A stretch of 64,000 nt of DNA from Acinetobacter pittii. GTDB lineage: Bacteria > Pseudomonadota > Gammaproteobacteria > Pseudomonadales > Moraxellaceae. The position numbers and the translations under genes are program-made. The notes beneath the pieces were generated by a model that worked only from the letters and a program-made list of their open reading frames with translations, was not told the DNA's origin and ran no database searches. Location: assembly GCF_034067285.1 (NCBI RefSeq), contig NZ_CP139286.1, forward strand, positions 1,736,001 to 1,800,000. The letters run 5' to 3'. Shown here one piece after another: positions 27,183 to 36,963 of the stretch (the stretch's first letter is position 1; every line of letters starts with the position of its first letter).

Positions 27183-28340
27183 ATGGCAAATTTTATACAG
27201 CCTATAAACTTTAAGGTTTTGTATGTATTTACTCCTCTTGTATTTGTATTAACAGGTTGCAGTGAAAATTTACACTCTCAAACACCCTTATCAGTGAAGA
27301 CTTCTTCAGAGAATATTGCTTATCCAGAGATTGATCCGATTTTAGGAGAAAAGTTACAACCGAATGAGGAACTCATCGCCCACAATATAGCCCAAGTGAT
27401 TGAAAAGGCGATCCGTGAACAATATAGGGATGGAAATGCTTTACGTGATGCACATCCTAAAGCGCATGGATGTGTGCGAGCTGAATTTCATGTCTCAAAA
27501 AATATACCCACTCAATTGGCCAAAGGGATGTTTATTCCAGATCAAACTTATCAAGCATGGATTCGCTTTTCAAATGCCTCAAATGATGCCTCTAATGCGG
27601 ACATTAATAAAGATGCGCGTGGTATAGCAATAAAAATTTTAGGTGTATCTGGACAAAAAATTTTAGAAAGTGAAAAGCAAGCAACCACACAAGATTTTAT
27701 TATGATTAATCATCCGGTCTTCTTTGCCAATGATGCTAAACGATATCTTTCTTTCATGAATGATGTGAATAGCCACAATATCATCAGAAAACTTCATATT
27801 CCGATTGCCCTAGGTTTTAAAGGAACCATGAATGCACTCGGAGCACGTAATTCGCAAATCGCCAACCCATTATATGCACGGTATTGGTCTATGGTTCCCT
27901 ATCAGCTAGGGCTGGGTAATGATCGAAAAGCAGTTAAATATTCAGTTCGTGCCTGTTCAATGCCACCAAACAATCTACCTAAAAATCCTAACCATAATTA
28001 TTTAAGAGAAGCTTTAAAGAACACTCTACAAAGTACAGATGCTTGTATGGAATTTCTTATTCAGCCACGGACCTCAAGCCAAATGTTAGTAGAAGATTCA
28101 ATGACAGAGTGGGATGAGAAAGCAGCTCCTTTTTATCAAGTGGCAACTATCCATATCCCAAAGCAAGACTTTGATACAGCTGAACAAAATAAGTTTTGTG
28201 AAAATCTATCTTTTACGCCGTGGCACGCCTTACCAGAACATAGACCATTAGGTGCAATAAATAGAATGCGTAAAGTCATTTATGAAAATATCAGCAGAGT
28301 TCGGCATGATATGAATTCAGCACCTAGACAAGAACCTTAA
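27183..28340 (+). CDS. Catalase-like lipoprotein
   Basis: The 385-residue protein starts with a lipoprotein signal whose lipobox is VLTGC. The body has the catalase-fold core: the distal His region (HPKAHGCVRAEFHV), the following strand YQAWIRFSNASNDAS, DARGIAIKILG and the Asn-bearing segment DFIMINHPVFFANDAKRYL. Such short catalase-family proteins (about 330-380 residues) are distinct from classical 480-residue catalases and may act as organic peroxidases. The proximal Tyr motif of classical catalases is not obvious, so true catalase activity is uncertain. AGGAG precedes the ATG by seven bases. A periplasmic, membrane-anchored location is likely. Confidence 0.75.
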   Translation: MANFIQPINFKVLYVFTPLVFVLTGCSENLHSQTPLSVKTSSENIAYPEIDPILGEKLQPNEELIAHNIAQVIEKAIREQYRDGNALRDAHPKAHGCVRAEFHVSKNIPTQLAKGMFIPDQTYQAWIRFSNASNDASNADINKDARGIAIKILGVSGQKILESEKQATTQDFIMINHPVFFANDAKRYLSFMNDVNSHNIIRKLHIPIALGFKGTMNALGARNSQIANPLYARYWSMVPYQLGLGNDRKAVKYSVRACSMPPNNLPKNPNHNYLREALKNTLQSTDACMEFLIQPRTSSQMLVEDSMTEWDEKAAPFYQVATIHIPKQDFDTAEQNKFCENLSFTPWHALPEHRPLGAINRMRKVIYENISRVRHDMNSAPRQEP

Positions 28341-28345
28341 ATACA

Positions 28346-28654
28346 TTATCCATTAATGCCCTTGCTTGTATCTATAGTGATGCGATCAATGAAATCTGCC
28401 AACCATAAAATAAACTCATCTTCATTTTTATGTCGTGGAATCAAGCTCATGTCTAATCTAATGGGTAATTCATTTTTAACGCTAATTACAGTGCCTTCAA
28501 AATTCACAAAGTTATATAAAAATTTTAATTCTGTACCTGCAATAGCTTTTTTGATTTCTACAATAAGATTGTTTAAGTTCTTTAGATGATTGTTTGAATA
28601 TTTATTTTTAATATTTTTATTAATTTTTTCTGCTAATAGTAAATATTTTGGCAT
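28346..28654 (-). CDS. Small protein of unknown function, paralogue of the protein at 29482
   Basis: The 102-residue protein has no signal or membrane segment and is preceded by a near-perfect AAGGAGGT ribosome site. By eye it shares roughly 40 percent identity along its whole length with the first 100 residues of the protein encoded at 29482-29943: both begin MP[KQ]YL and both contain a KLDMSL/RLDMSL motif followed by ILWLA.FI.RIT. No function is known to me. It lies in a run of small minus-strand genes. Its stop is only a few bases from the convergent catalase-like gene. Confidence 0.7.
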   Translation of the reverse strand: MPKYLLLAEKINKNIKNKYSNNHLKNLNNLIVEIKKAIAGTELKFLYNFVNFEGTVISVKNELPIRLDMSLIPRHKNEDEFILWLADFIDRITIDTSKGING

Positions 28655-28871
28655 TTCTACCTCCTTATTAATTATTTATAAGTATAAGTTTAAAGTTATA
28701 AAAATAAGTTTTTAATTTTTATTAAATTGTTTCTAGTTTTTTAATTTTAATTCATAAGTTGTGCCTAGTATAACTATTTATTGTTTTAAAATGTGATTTA
28801 GTTTGTTTTTTTATTCTGATTAAATTAGTAGGTTTTTAATATTGACTAAAATACTCGGATTTTTAAATTTG

Positions 28872-28915
28872 TATTAAATAGGCTCAATATAGTTAATCTA
28901 TTAAGCCTATTTAAT
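28872..28915. terminator. Hairpin terminator downstream of the microprotein genes
   Basis: ATTAAATAGGCT and AGCCTATTTAAT form a 12-bp stem around a 19-base loop, flanked by A/T runs on both sides. It follows the minus-strand microprotein gene ending at 28957. The remainder of 28655-28956 shows nothing else. Confidence 0.6.
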
Positions 28916-28956
28916 TTTTAATATTTACTTGAGACTAAAAAATACTTTTTAAAATC

Positions 28957-29091
28957 TTAAGTAAGTTTCTGGAAAATTTTCATTTTATGAATTTTTCCAC
29001 ATTTCCTGCATTCTCTAATTTCATTATGAGCAATATCAAATTCATATTCCCAGACATGAATACAGAAAATTTGTCTAAGATTGTGGAGCAT
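28957..29091 (-). CDS. 44-residue microprotein with CxxC motif
   Basis: A short frame starts at an ATG at 29091 with an excellent AAGGAGGT seven bases upstream. The sequence includes FCIHVWEYEFD and RECRKCGKIHK; the C28-x-x-C31 pair with nearby His12 and His35 could bind zinc. The pattern W...R.C.KCGK recalls the small DUF1660-type proteins, which is a guess. The longer overlapping frame at 28980-29225 in another phase lacks a ribosome site and I take it as spurious. Confidence 0.55.
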   Translation of the reverse strand: MLHNLRQIFCIHVWEYEFDIAHNEIRECRKCGKIHKMKIFQKLT

Positions 29092-29148
29092 AGACACCTC
29101 CTTATAAAAAACCGACTCAGCAGTAAGTTCTTTATCAATGTACTTAGC

Positions 29149-29247
29149 TTATTTTGATGAGTTTTCCTCTTTAGCTTTATCCTCCTTGTGTTTACAGCAA
29201 TAACCGAAAACAGCACCAGCGCCAAAGAAAAACATAGCTTTAAACAT
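29149..29247 (-). CDS. 32-residue microprotein with hydrophobic N-terminus
   Basis: A short frame starts at an ATG at 29247 preceded by GGAGATAAGT. It begins MFKAMFFFGAGAVFGYCC and continues with a charged lysine/glutamate tail (KHKEDKAKEENSSK). It looks like a single-pass membrane microprotein, similar in plan to the 58-residue one at 33700. It is 57 bases upstream of the CxxC microprotein gene and probably cotranscribed with it. Confidence 0.5.
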   Translation of the reverse strand: MFKAMFFFGAGAVFGYCCKHKEDKAKEENSSK

Positions 29248-29400
29248 ACTTATCTCCAAAAGATAGTTAAGTAAATTTAAAACTAACATTGAAGGATGTA
29301 TCTGTTTTTAGGCCAATGAGTCTGTTTCTGTGCGTTATGCAAACTTTTGTGAAAAGATATAACAATATATTTTTTAGCAATAAGACAAGCAAAATTAAAA

Positions 29401-29473
29401 AACCGCCCCAGTAGGCGGTTGCTGAATTTACAGCGACATATAGAAGTGTAGTGGACGATCACTTCTATATTTT
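29401..29473. terminator. Pair of terminator hairpins
   Basis: AACCGCC (29401-29407) pairs with GGCGGTT (29414-29420), giving a U-run on the minus strand, so it ends the 29482 gene. A second hairpin (ATATAGAAGTG near 29439-29449 with CACTTCTATAT near 29460-29470) has T-rich sequence on the plus side. Confidence 0.65.
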
Positions 29474-29481
29474 TTATGTAC

Positions 29482-29943
29482 TTATTTTTCTTCTTTTATA
29501 ATTTTAGTAAAATCATCTGATTTAAAATAATTGATAATCATCTCTCCATCATCTCGAGTTGAAGTAGAAGTTGATACTTTAGATAGTTCGTCATAATTAA
29601 ATTTAAAGTCAGGAGGTATAAATTTTGAGATTGGTGGAAGCTTTGTCTCTCCTCCTGTTGTAATTCTTTCAATAAAACCTGCGAGCCAAAGTATATATTC
29701 ATCTTTGTTTTTATATTTCGGCATAAGGCTCATGTCTAACTTTATGGCACACTCCTCTAAAGGCTTAGTTAGGCATTCCTCAAAATCGATAAAATTGTAT
29801 TTAAGTTTAAATTTGGTGCCTTTAATTTCATTACGAATTGCACCCACTAGTTGATTTAAGTTTTCTGCCGAGCTTTCTGAAAATAAATTTTTGTCCTCAA
29901 TCTTTTTATACACATTCTCAGCGATGATTAAATATTGTGGCAT
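29482..29943 (-). CDS. Small protein of unknown function, paralogue of the protein at 28346
   Basis: The 153-residue cytoplasmic protein has an N-terminal 100 residues that match the 102-residue protein at 28346 (shared MP.YL..AE, YNF..FE, LDMSL.P..KN.DE.ILWLA.FI.RIT). A further 50-residue tail is charged and low in complexity (STSTSTRDDGEMIINYF). The ribosome site AGGGAG precedes the ATG. The two paralogues bracket two microprotein genes on the same strand, suggesting a local duplication. Function unknown. Confidence 0.7.
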   Translation of the reverse strand: MPQYLIIAENVYKKIEDKNLFSESSAENLNQLVGAIRNEIKGTKFKLKYNFIDFEECLTKPLEECAIKLDMSLMPKYKNKDEYILWLAGFIERITTGGETKLPPISKFIPPDFKFNYDELSKVSTSTSTRDDGEMIINYFKSDDFTKIIKEEK

Positions 29944-30137
29944 CTCTATTTTCTCCCTTTTATTGTTAAGCTACTCACTCAGCCTTTTAAGGAAGTATGA
30001 TAGATATCATGTTTTCTAATGTAATTGTTGTGCTGCCAATTGTAATTAATGTGTTTTTGTGAAACTTGCAAGCATAACCATCCGAAAAAAATAAATTTAA
30101 TGCAAACTAAGTCTCATTTTTTGGATAGGAATTTACT

Positions 30138-30563
30138 TTAATCAAAAAGTATTTTTAGTTCATTTAAAGTGGGAAGTTGGTTATAGGATTCATCAGCCGC
30201 TATTGTGTTTGCCCAATTGGTTTTTGAAACCATACAAAAATTAAGTTTCTTTAGCACAACAATATCTTGATCTAACAACCCTAATGGAATCCACATAAAG
30301 TCGGTACTGCCCACTAAGTTCGGTACTGGCGATCCACATTTGCTGCAAAATGAAGAAGTGAAGCCGGTTTCTTTTTTATAGGTGCGGACAAGTTCTAAAC
30401 CTGATAACCATTCAAATCTATTCTTACTTACTAAAGTTGCTGCGTTTGATCCCGTTCCAGTTTGTTTACGGCAGAGACTACAGTGGCAATGGTAAACCGT
30501 GTTTATTTCATTGCAAATTGAAAATTTGACTTCATTGCATAGACAAGAACCCACATGGCTCAT
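30138..30563 (-). CDS. GFA (glutathione-dependent formaldehyde-activating) domain protein
   Basis: The 141-residue zinc-binding protein of the GFA/CENP-V family shows the cysteine pattern GSCLCNEVKF, YHCHCSLCRKQTG and SFCSKCGSPVPN, which together bind two zinc ions in family members. Despite the name, most GFA proteins have no proven formaldehyde activity, and the substrate is unknown. It is a single-gene unit with no operon partner. Confidence 0.88.
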   Translation of the reverse strand: MSHVGSCLCNEVKFSICNEINTVYHCHCSLCRKQTGTGSNAATLVSKNRFEWLSGLELVRTYKKETGFTSSFCSKCGSPVPNLVGSTDFMWIPLGLLDQDIVVLKKLNFCMVSKTNWANTIAADESYNQLPTLNELKILFD

Positions 30564-30797
30564 CTCGAGTATCCTTTTTAAAATAATATTGAATATAGCA
30601 CTAGGCTTAAAAAGGGTTAAATTTAACTTTATATTTTTAAATAGATATGTTTTCTTAGAATTACCTATAAATATAAGAAATTGCTAGAGTTGAGACTTGG
30701 CAGAGTGTATTTATAACGTTTAATATGAATTTTGACATATAAATTGAATATAAAAATGCTGTGATGGATTTATCTTGGATGCGACTTAAAAGCTTAC

Positions 30798-32363
30798 ATG
30801 ATTAATCAATTGTATCAGCAATATAGCCGTATGGCATTAAATGCTTGGGGCTTTACAAATACACCTTCGTATAACGGTACATACGACCCTGATGAGAATG
30901 ATACAGTGACGAATAGCTTTAATTGGTTGAATGATGAGCAAGCTACGGAAAAAACTAAACAAGGTTTAACTGCTTTTGTCGCATTAGATGATGCCTTTAT
31001 CAGTATCGCTTCTCGTATGTACCTCATTAGAAATGCAAAAGAAAAGATCGATTTACAATACTATATCTGGACCAATGATTTTGTTGGAAACTTAATGCTG
31101 CATGAGTTGCTAACGGCGGCAGATCGTGGTGTAAAAATCCGTTTACTCATCGATGATCAAAACGGAATAAAGCTCGATGGTGTTCTCCGGAGTCTTCTGC
31201 ACCACCCTAACTTTGAAATTCGATTATTTAACCCATATAAATTTAGATATTTAAGAATCTTGGACTATATTTTTCGGTTCAAAAAAGTAAACCATCGCAT
31301 GCATAATAAATTAATTATTGCAGATGGCATGATTGCTGTAACAGGCGGTAGAAATATCAGCAGTGAATATTTTGATGCAAGTAGTAAGTTTCAGTTTACA
31401 GATTTAGATATTTTATTTTATGGCCATACAGTACAGCATGCACAAGTCGTATTTAATGATTTTTGGCAAAATGATTTAAGTCAAAATGCTACCGAGCTCA
31501 TAGGTACATGTGCTGTCCACCACTTGCAAACACTCAGGCAGCACTATCATGATCTACTTCACGAAAGTGAAAATCATATTCAAACTGAAGATAAGCTTTC
31601 CGATGCACAAACTTATTTAAAAGAGCTCCTACAAAATTATCCAATTCAATGGTCAAAAGCATATTTCGTTGCAGATTCACCTAAAAAAATCTTAGGGTTA
31701 GCCTCTAAGGAAGAGATGCTTTATGGGCAAGTCATAAAGATTATGGGTGAACCAGAGCAGCATATCGAATTAGCTTCTGCTTATTTTGTGCCGACTCAGC
31801 AAGGAACTTATTATTTAAAACAGCTAAAAGTACAAGGGGTTAAAGTCAGGGTTTTAACCAATTCTTTTGCTGCAAATGATGTAGCGATTGTGCATGCTTT
31901 TTATAGTCAATATCGAGTTGAAATGCTCAAAAATGGCGTAGAGCTATTTGAGTTTAAGCCATTTTTAGAACGTAGACGCCGAACATGGTATGAAGTAGTG
32001 ACTGGAAGTGTAATCCCTGCAAAAGGTAAAAATAAATCGAGCTTACATGCCAAATTTTTTGACGTAGACGGTAAAGTATTTATTGGTTCATTTAATTTTG
32101 ATCCACGTTCAACTTACTTAAATACTGAGGTTGGTCTTGTGATTGAGTCGAGTCAACTACAAGCTCAAGTTTCAGTCATGCTTGATCAACATTTACCTCA
32201 AGTCGCCTACCAGCTTAAGTTAAATAATGAAGGAAAGATTATTTGGTTAGATTATCAGTCAGATGGAAAAATTATTGAATATGACAAAGACCCAGATACG
32301 AGTCTTTTTCAACGTACCATGGTTAAAGCAGTTTCATATTTACCAATTGAATGGATGATGTAA
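30798..32363 (+). CDS. Phospholipase D family protein, cardiolipin synthase-like
   Basis: The 521-residue protein has two HKD catalytic motifs, HRMHNKLIIADGMIAVTGG (about residue 172) and SLHAKFFDVDGKVFIGS (about residue 415), each followed by a GG/GS-N motif, the hallmark of PLD-type phosphatidyltransferases. There is no N-terminal transmembrane pair as in ClsA, so the layout is closer to the ClsC/YmdC type of cardiolipin synthase. Phospholipid head-group exchange at the inner membrane is the likely role. The start at 30798 lacks a clear ribosome site, and an internal ATG at 30831 is an alternative. Confidence 0.85.
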   Translation: MINQLYQQYSRMALNAWGFTNTPSYNGTYDPDENDTVTNSFNWLNDEQATEKTKQGLTAFVALDDAFISIASRMYLIRNAKEKIDLQYYIWTNDFVGNLMLHELLTAADRGVKIRLLIDDQNGIKLDGVLRSLLHHPNFEIRLFNPYKFRYLRILDYIFRFKKVNHRMHNKLIIADGMIAVTGGRNISSEYFDASSKFQFTDLDILFYGHTVQHAQVVFNDFWQNDLSQNATELIGTCAVHHLQTLRQHYHDLLHESENHIQTEDKLSDAQTYLKELLQNYPIQWSKAYFVADSPKKILGLASKEEMLYGQVIKIMGEPEQHIELASAYFVPTQQGTYYLKQLKVQGVKVRVLTNSFAANDVAIVHAFYSQYRVEMLKNGVELFEFKPFLERRRRTWYEVVTGSVIPAKGKNKSSLHAKFFDVDGKVFIGSFNFDPRSTYLNTEVGLVIESSQLQAQVSVMLDQHLPQVAYQLKLNNEGKIIWLDYQSDGKIIEYDKDPDTSLFQRTMVKAVSYLPIEWMM

Positions 32364-32380
32364 AAGCGTTTTAGCTTTAA

Positions 32381-32968
32381 TTATAAAATCCCAATTTCTT
32401 TAAAGAATTTTCGATAAGCCTCTGCTTTCTTTTCTAGTGCCAATGGATAAGCTCTAGAAGACGATGGTAGACGGTATAAATTAATGTTACGTCCTGCAAA
32501 GTAAGTCGAGGTAGACATTCCTATAAGCGGTTTTTCAGTGTGTTCGGGTAAAACAGAAATTAAGGTGTCAGTCGCTTTATCGCCAGTGGTCATAATGGTC
32601 TGACATAAAGGAATCTGCTGAAGCAAAACAGCAAGATCTGTGGGCGTTACGATTTCAAGAAACTTATCTGCAGCGTTCCCCTTCAACCTTTTAATTTGGT
32701 AAGCCGTATCAAAGATTGCAATGCCAGTATCAATCAAGAAGTTTCGGATACGTTCTTCATTAAAATTTTTTTGGCTTTCACTTAAAAAGTAATTTTTATC
32801 TTGGAAAAAGATCAAACCAAAAATACGCCACATGTCATTTTGGAAATTTGGATAGTAAAAGTCCATCTTCCATTTATTACGTGGGGGTGGAAAACTGCCT
32901 AACATTAATAAACGAGCATTTTCAGGTAAAAATGGTTCAAGTGGATGTGTTTCTATCTCAATTATCAT
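32381..32968 (-). CDS. Uracil-DNA glycosylase superfamily protein
   Basis: The 195-residue protein contains the N-terminal LLMLGSFPPPRNKWKMDFYY segment, which matches the G-x-F/D-P loop that activates water or binds uracil in the Mug/TDG branch, and a later strand TIMTTGDKATDTL. The C-terminal loop is GMSTSTYFAGRN-like. It should be a mismatch or uracil DNA glycosylase, or a related protein without proven activity. It stands alone, convergent with the phospholipase D-type gene. Confidence 0.75.
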   Translation of the reverse strand: MIIEIETHPLEPFLPENARLLMLGSFPPPRNKWKMDFYYPNFQNDMWRIFGLIFFQDKNYFLSESQKNFNEERIRNFLIDTGIAIFDTAYQIKRLKGNAADKFLEIVTPTDLAVLLQQIPLCQTIMTTGDKATDTLISVLPEHTEKPLIGMSTSTYFAGRNINLYRLPSSSRAYPLALEKKAEAYRKFFKEIGIL

Positions 32969-33210
32969 AAAAAATCAGTAGTTAGTTAAAAAACTTATAA
33001 ACAAATTAACCTATTTTCTAGTTAATCTCGAGTCATGAAATGCAATTTCTCTTCATTAAAGCGTTAAAGGATGTCACAAAAGCAAGCATTGTTGAAGAAT
33101 ACTTATTTTAAAAATATTTTTTGTTCTTAGGTAAGTGCATTGAGGAGAAACATATTTATACTTCACCTCAATCACTTAGAAATATTAAGAATATTCTCAC
33201 AGAAAAACGA

Positions 33211-33483
33211 TTAAGAATTAAGGACTTTAAAAACTTTACCAGTTCTTGGATGAGCAAAAGTATTATCTTGGTCTAAATTGATGACTTTATCCGAAATCAC
33301 AATTTTAGAAAGTGGTAACCAATTCTGCTCTTGTTCAGTTTGAACAAAGTTTTTTTCATAAATATTTTCATATATTTGTTCAACAACGATTTCCATTCCA
33401 CACATACTTTTAGCATTCACTTCTTTTAAAATATGGCGCTTTGACATTCTAGTCTCCATTTTTTTATTATCCGCATCGCTCAT
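33211..33483 (-). CDS. Small protein of unknown function
   Basis: I place the start at the ATG at 33483 (MSDADNKKME..), preceded by TGGAGTC, which gives 90 residues; a longer frame up to 33549 has no ribosome site. The protein is charged and cytoplasmic, with motifs KRHILKEVNAKSMCGMEIVVEQIYEN and FAHPRTGKVFKVLNS at the ends. I recognise no family. It lies among other small minus-strand genes. Confidence 0.55.
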   Translation of the reverse strand: MSDADNKKMETRMSKRHILKEVNAKSMCGMEIVVEQIYENIYEKNFVQTEQEQNWLPLSKIVISDKVINLDQDNTFAHPRTGKVFKVLNS

Positions 33484-33666
33484 AATAAAGACTCCACTGA
33501 TACAATATGTAAATTTTAATAATGAAAGTGTTTTTTTTGTTTTAATCATATTTTCGTAATAATTAAATGAATAGTTGAGTAATTATTTAATTTAAAGATT
33601 ATTTTTAAGTTAAACGATGAAAAGTAAAGATTACTGATAAATTTTTAATTTTAATAAAAAATTAAA

Positions 33667-33691
33667 GGGTTCATTAACTGAACCCTTTTTT
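33667..33691. terminator. Terminator downstream of the 58-residue microprotein gene
   Basis: GGGTTCA (33667-33673) pairs with TGAACCC (33679-33685) around TTAAC, flanked by A and T runs. Confidence 0.7.
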
Positions 33692-33699
33692 ATTTAATT

Positions 33700-33876
33700 C
33701 TAAACTTGTACTGCATTATCAAGCGAACTATCGTCTTTATTTTTAGCAGTGTCTTTACTCATCATTGTGTCAGTATCGCTATCTGTGTTAAAGCTCTTAC
33801 TATTTTTTTGCTTTTTCTTGTACATACACATGCCAATCGCAATACCTGTTCCCAACACTATAATTGATTTCAACAT
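33700..33876 (-). CDS. 58-residue single-pass membrane microprotein
   Basis: The frame starts at an ATG at 33876 preceded by AAAGAGGTG and ends at a TAG just before a terminator. The N-terminus MLKSIIVLGTGIAIGMCMY forms one short membrane helix with GxG spacing. A polar, Lys/Asp/Ser-rich tail follows (YKKKQKNSK, then TDSDTDTMMSKD). It has the same plan as the 32-residue protein at 29149. Function unknown. Confidence 0.6.
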   Translation of the reverse strand: MLKSIIVLGTGIAIGMCMYKKKQKNSKSFNTDSDTDTMMSKDTAKNKDDSSLDNAVQV

Positions 33877-34042
33877 TTTGCACCTCTTTGATTAATGGAG
33901 TAACTTTTGAGCAATTAGCTTAAATTAATAGCACAAATTTTGTTATTTAAAGGCTTTCATTTGCTCCGCTTTTGTAAGGTGTTTATTTTTTATGTTAATT
34001 GAAGAGTAAAATATTCTGAAAAAATAAATTTTGATACAAAGC

Positions 34043-34075
34043 AAAAAGCCTATTCTAAAAAAGAACAGGCTTTTT
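34043..34075. terminator. Free-standing terminator-like hairpin
   Basis: AAAAAGCCT (34043-34051) pairs with AGGCTTTTT (34067-34075) with further pairing of TTCT with AGAA inside. No gene ends close by, so it may close an unseen small transcript. Confidence 0.5.
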
Positions 34076-34244
34076 ACTGTATTTCAGGATTAAGCAGTAT
34101 TATGAATTGCTTTAAGCAATCTTATTATCTTTAAATACAATACAACTGTATTTAATGCTGAACTTTTAGTCAAGATGGAATTGAGTGATTTTACTAATAA
34201 TTAGTAATTATTGTGATGAATGTCGCTTTATTTGCTTAAGATAA

Positions 34245-34333
34245 GAAAAAACCCACTTCTACTTCTCATGAAGAAATGGGTGATGTGAAAACCACAAAAG
34301 ACCTGAAATACCAAATGTTCTTACATTCAGTAA
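34245..34333 (-). ncRNA. Candidate small RNA, about 89 nt
   Basis: On the minus strand a promoter-like pair, TTGTCA (34363-34368) and TACACT (34339-34344) with an 18-base spacer, is followed by a predicted start near 34332. A 5-bp hairpin comes next (CTTAC with GTAAG, 34320-34334), then a Rho-independent terminator (CCCA..TTTCTTC with GAAG..TGGG) ending in six Us near 34245. No reading frame with a ribosome site lies in between. Promoter, transcript and terminator all lie inside an otherwise gene-free 580-base gap, and expression is untested. Confidence 0.5.
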
Positions 34334-34456
34334 GGTTAAGTGTAGTGAATATACCGAATGGTTGACAATTAAACTATTTGTATTTTTTTTAGTCATTTCG
34401 GCCAATAAAAACAGTGAATGATTTTACAGATTAATTCTGTTTAGTCGTTCATTTCA

Positions 34457-35509
34457 TTATTGACCAAAAATTCTATGAAGTACCCGTATCCAATTATTCA
34501 TACATATATTTTCAATTAGCATTTTAGAGTAACCACGCTGTTGCATACCTTCAATTAAACGATGTAGGCCAGTTACATCTTCAAGTTCAGTACCAATAAG
34601 TGCACCGTCAAAATCCGATCCAAAACCTACGTGTTCTTCGCCTAAATGATTCATTAAATATTCTAGATGTTCCAAAATTACATCTATGGATGTATCCGCA
34701 TTGCGTTGCCCATCCGACCGTAAAAAAGCAACATCGAAGTTTACCCCAACCATACCTTTACTTTCCTGAATTGCTTTGAGCTGTGGGTCAGTTAAATTAC
34801 GTGCTTGAGGACATAAAGTATGTGCATTAGAGTGCGTTGCTACAATTGGCTGCTGCAATATATCTACAGTATTCCAAAAAGCTTTCTCATTCATGTGTGA
34901 AACATCAATCACCATTTTTTTATTGGCGCAGCGTTTTATAAAATCTTTGCCATCGACAGTAAGGCCTGCTCCAGTGTCGGGTGAGTGAGGAAACTTAGCA
35001 TTTAAACCATGCCCAAAACGACTAGGTCTATTCCACAGTGGGCCAATACTACGCAGACCTTTTTCATAAAATATATCGAGTAAATCAGGATTTTCTTGTA
35101 AAGCTTCAGCTCCTTCCATATGCAACAAAATTGCTAGCTTTTGCTCTACTAAGCAATCCTGAATATTTTGAACCGATGTACAAATTTTAATATTTTTAGA
35201 GCGGTGACCAAGTTGCTGAGCTAAATCGAGTTGTTCCAAGCAAATTTGTTCAATTTGCTGTTGTGTAAAATCAGAAGTATTTTGATCAAATAGTTTATTG
35301 GCATGATGCTGTTGAACATAACTATAGGGGGGTAAAAAAATCGCAAACATCCCCCCCATAAAACCAGCTTGTTGACAGCGTTTTAGATCAAGATGGCCCG
35401 CTAGGCGTTCATGAATAAAAGCATGTACTGGATCTGAATGATCACTTAGCCATAAACGTGTTAGAGCATCATTATGCCCATCGAAAACTGGAATATGGCT
35501 AGGCTTCAT
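34457..35509 (-). CDS. Membrane-dipeptidase-type (renal dipeptidase family) peptidase
   Basis: This 350-residue zinc dipeptidase is of the M19 family. Metal ligands are visible in PVFDGHNDAL (HxD), MEGAEAL (Glu), ATHSNAHTLCPQARNLTD (two His) and GFGSDFDG (Asp). It starts 18 bases after pqqE on the same strand, so it is almost certainly the last gene of the pqq operon. No pqqF protease gene is present, and a dipeptidase could take part in trimming the PQQ precursor, but that is inference. There is no signal peptide, so it is cytoplasmic. Confidence 0.85.
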   Translation of the reverse strand: MKPSHIPVFDGHNDALTRLWLSDHSDPVHAFIHERLAGHLDLKRCQQAGFMGGMFAIFLPPYSYVQQHHANKLFDQNTSDFTQQQIEQICLEQLDLAQQLGHRSKNIKICTSVQNIQDCLVEQKLAILLHMEGAEALQENPDLLDIFYEKGLRSIGPLWNRPSRFGHGLNAKFPHSPDTGAGLTVDGKDFIKRCANKKMVIDVSHMNEKAFWNTVDILQQPIVATHSNAHTLCPQARNLTDPQLKAIQESKGMVGVNFDVAFLRSDGQRNADTSIDVILEHLEYLMNHLGEEHVGFGSDFDGALIGTELEDVTGLHRLIEGMQQRGYSKMLIENICMNNWIRVLHRIFGQ

Positions 35510-35527
35510 AAGTATTCCTATTACTTG

Positions 35528-36959
<1,432 letters not shown>

Positions 36960-36963
<4 letters not shown>

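Noticed and set aside
28980..29225. An 81-residue minus-strand frame
   Set aside because: It has no ribosome site, its composition is odd, and it overlaps in another phase two short frames (28957-29091 and 29149-29247) that do have ribosome sites.
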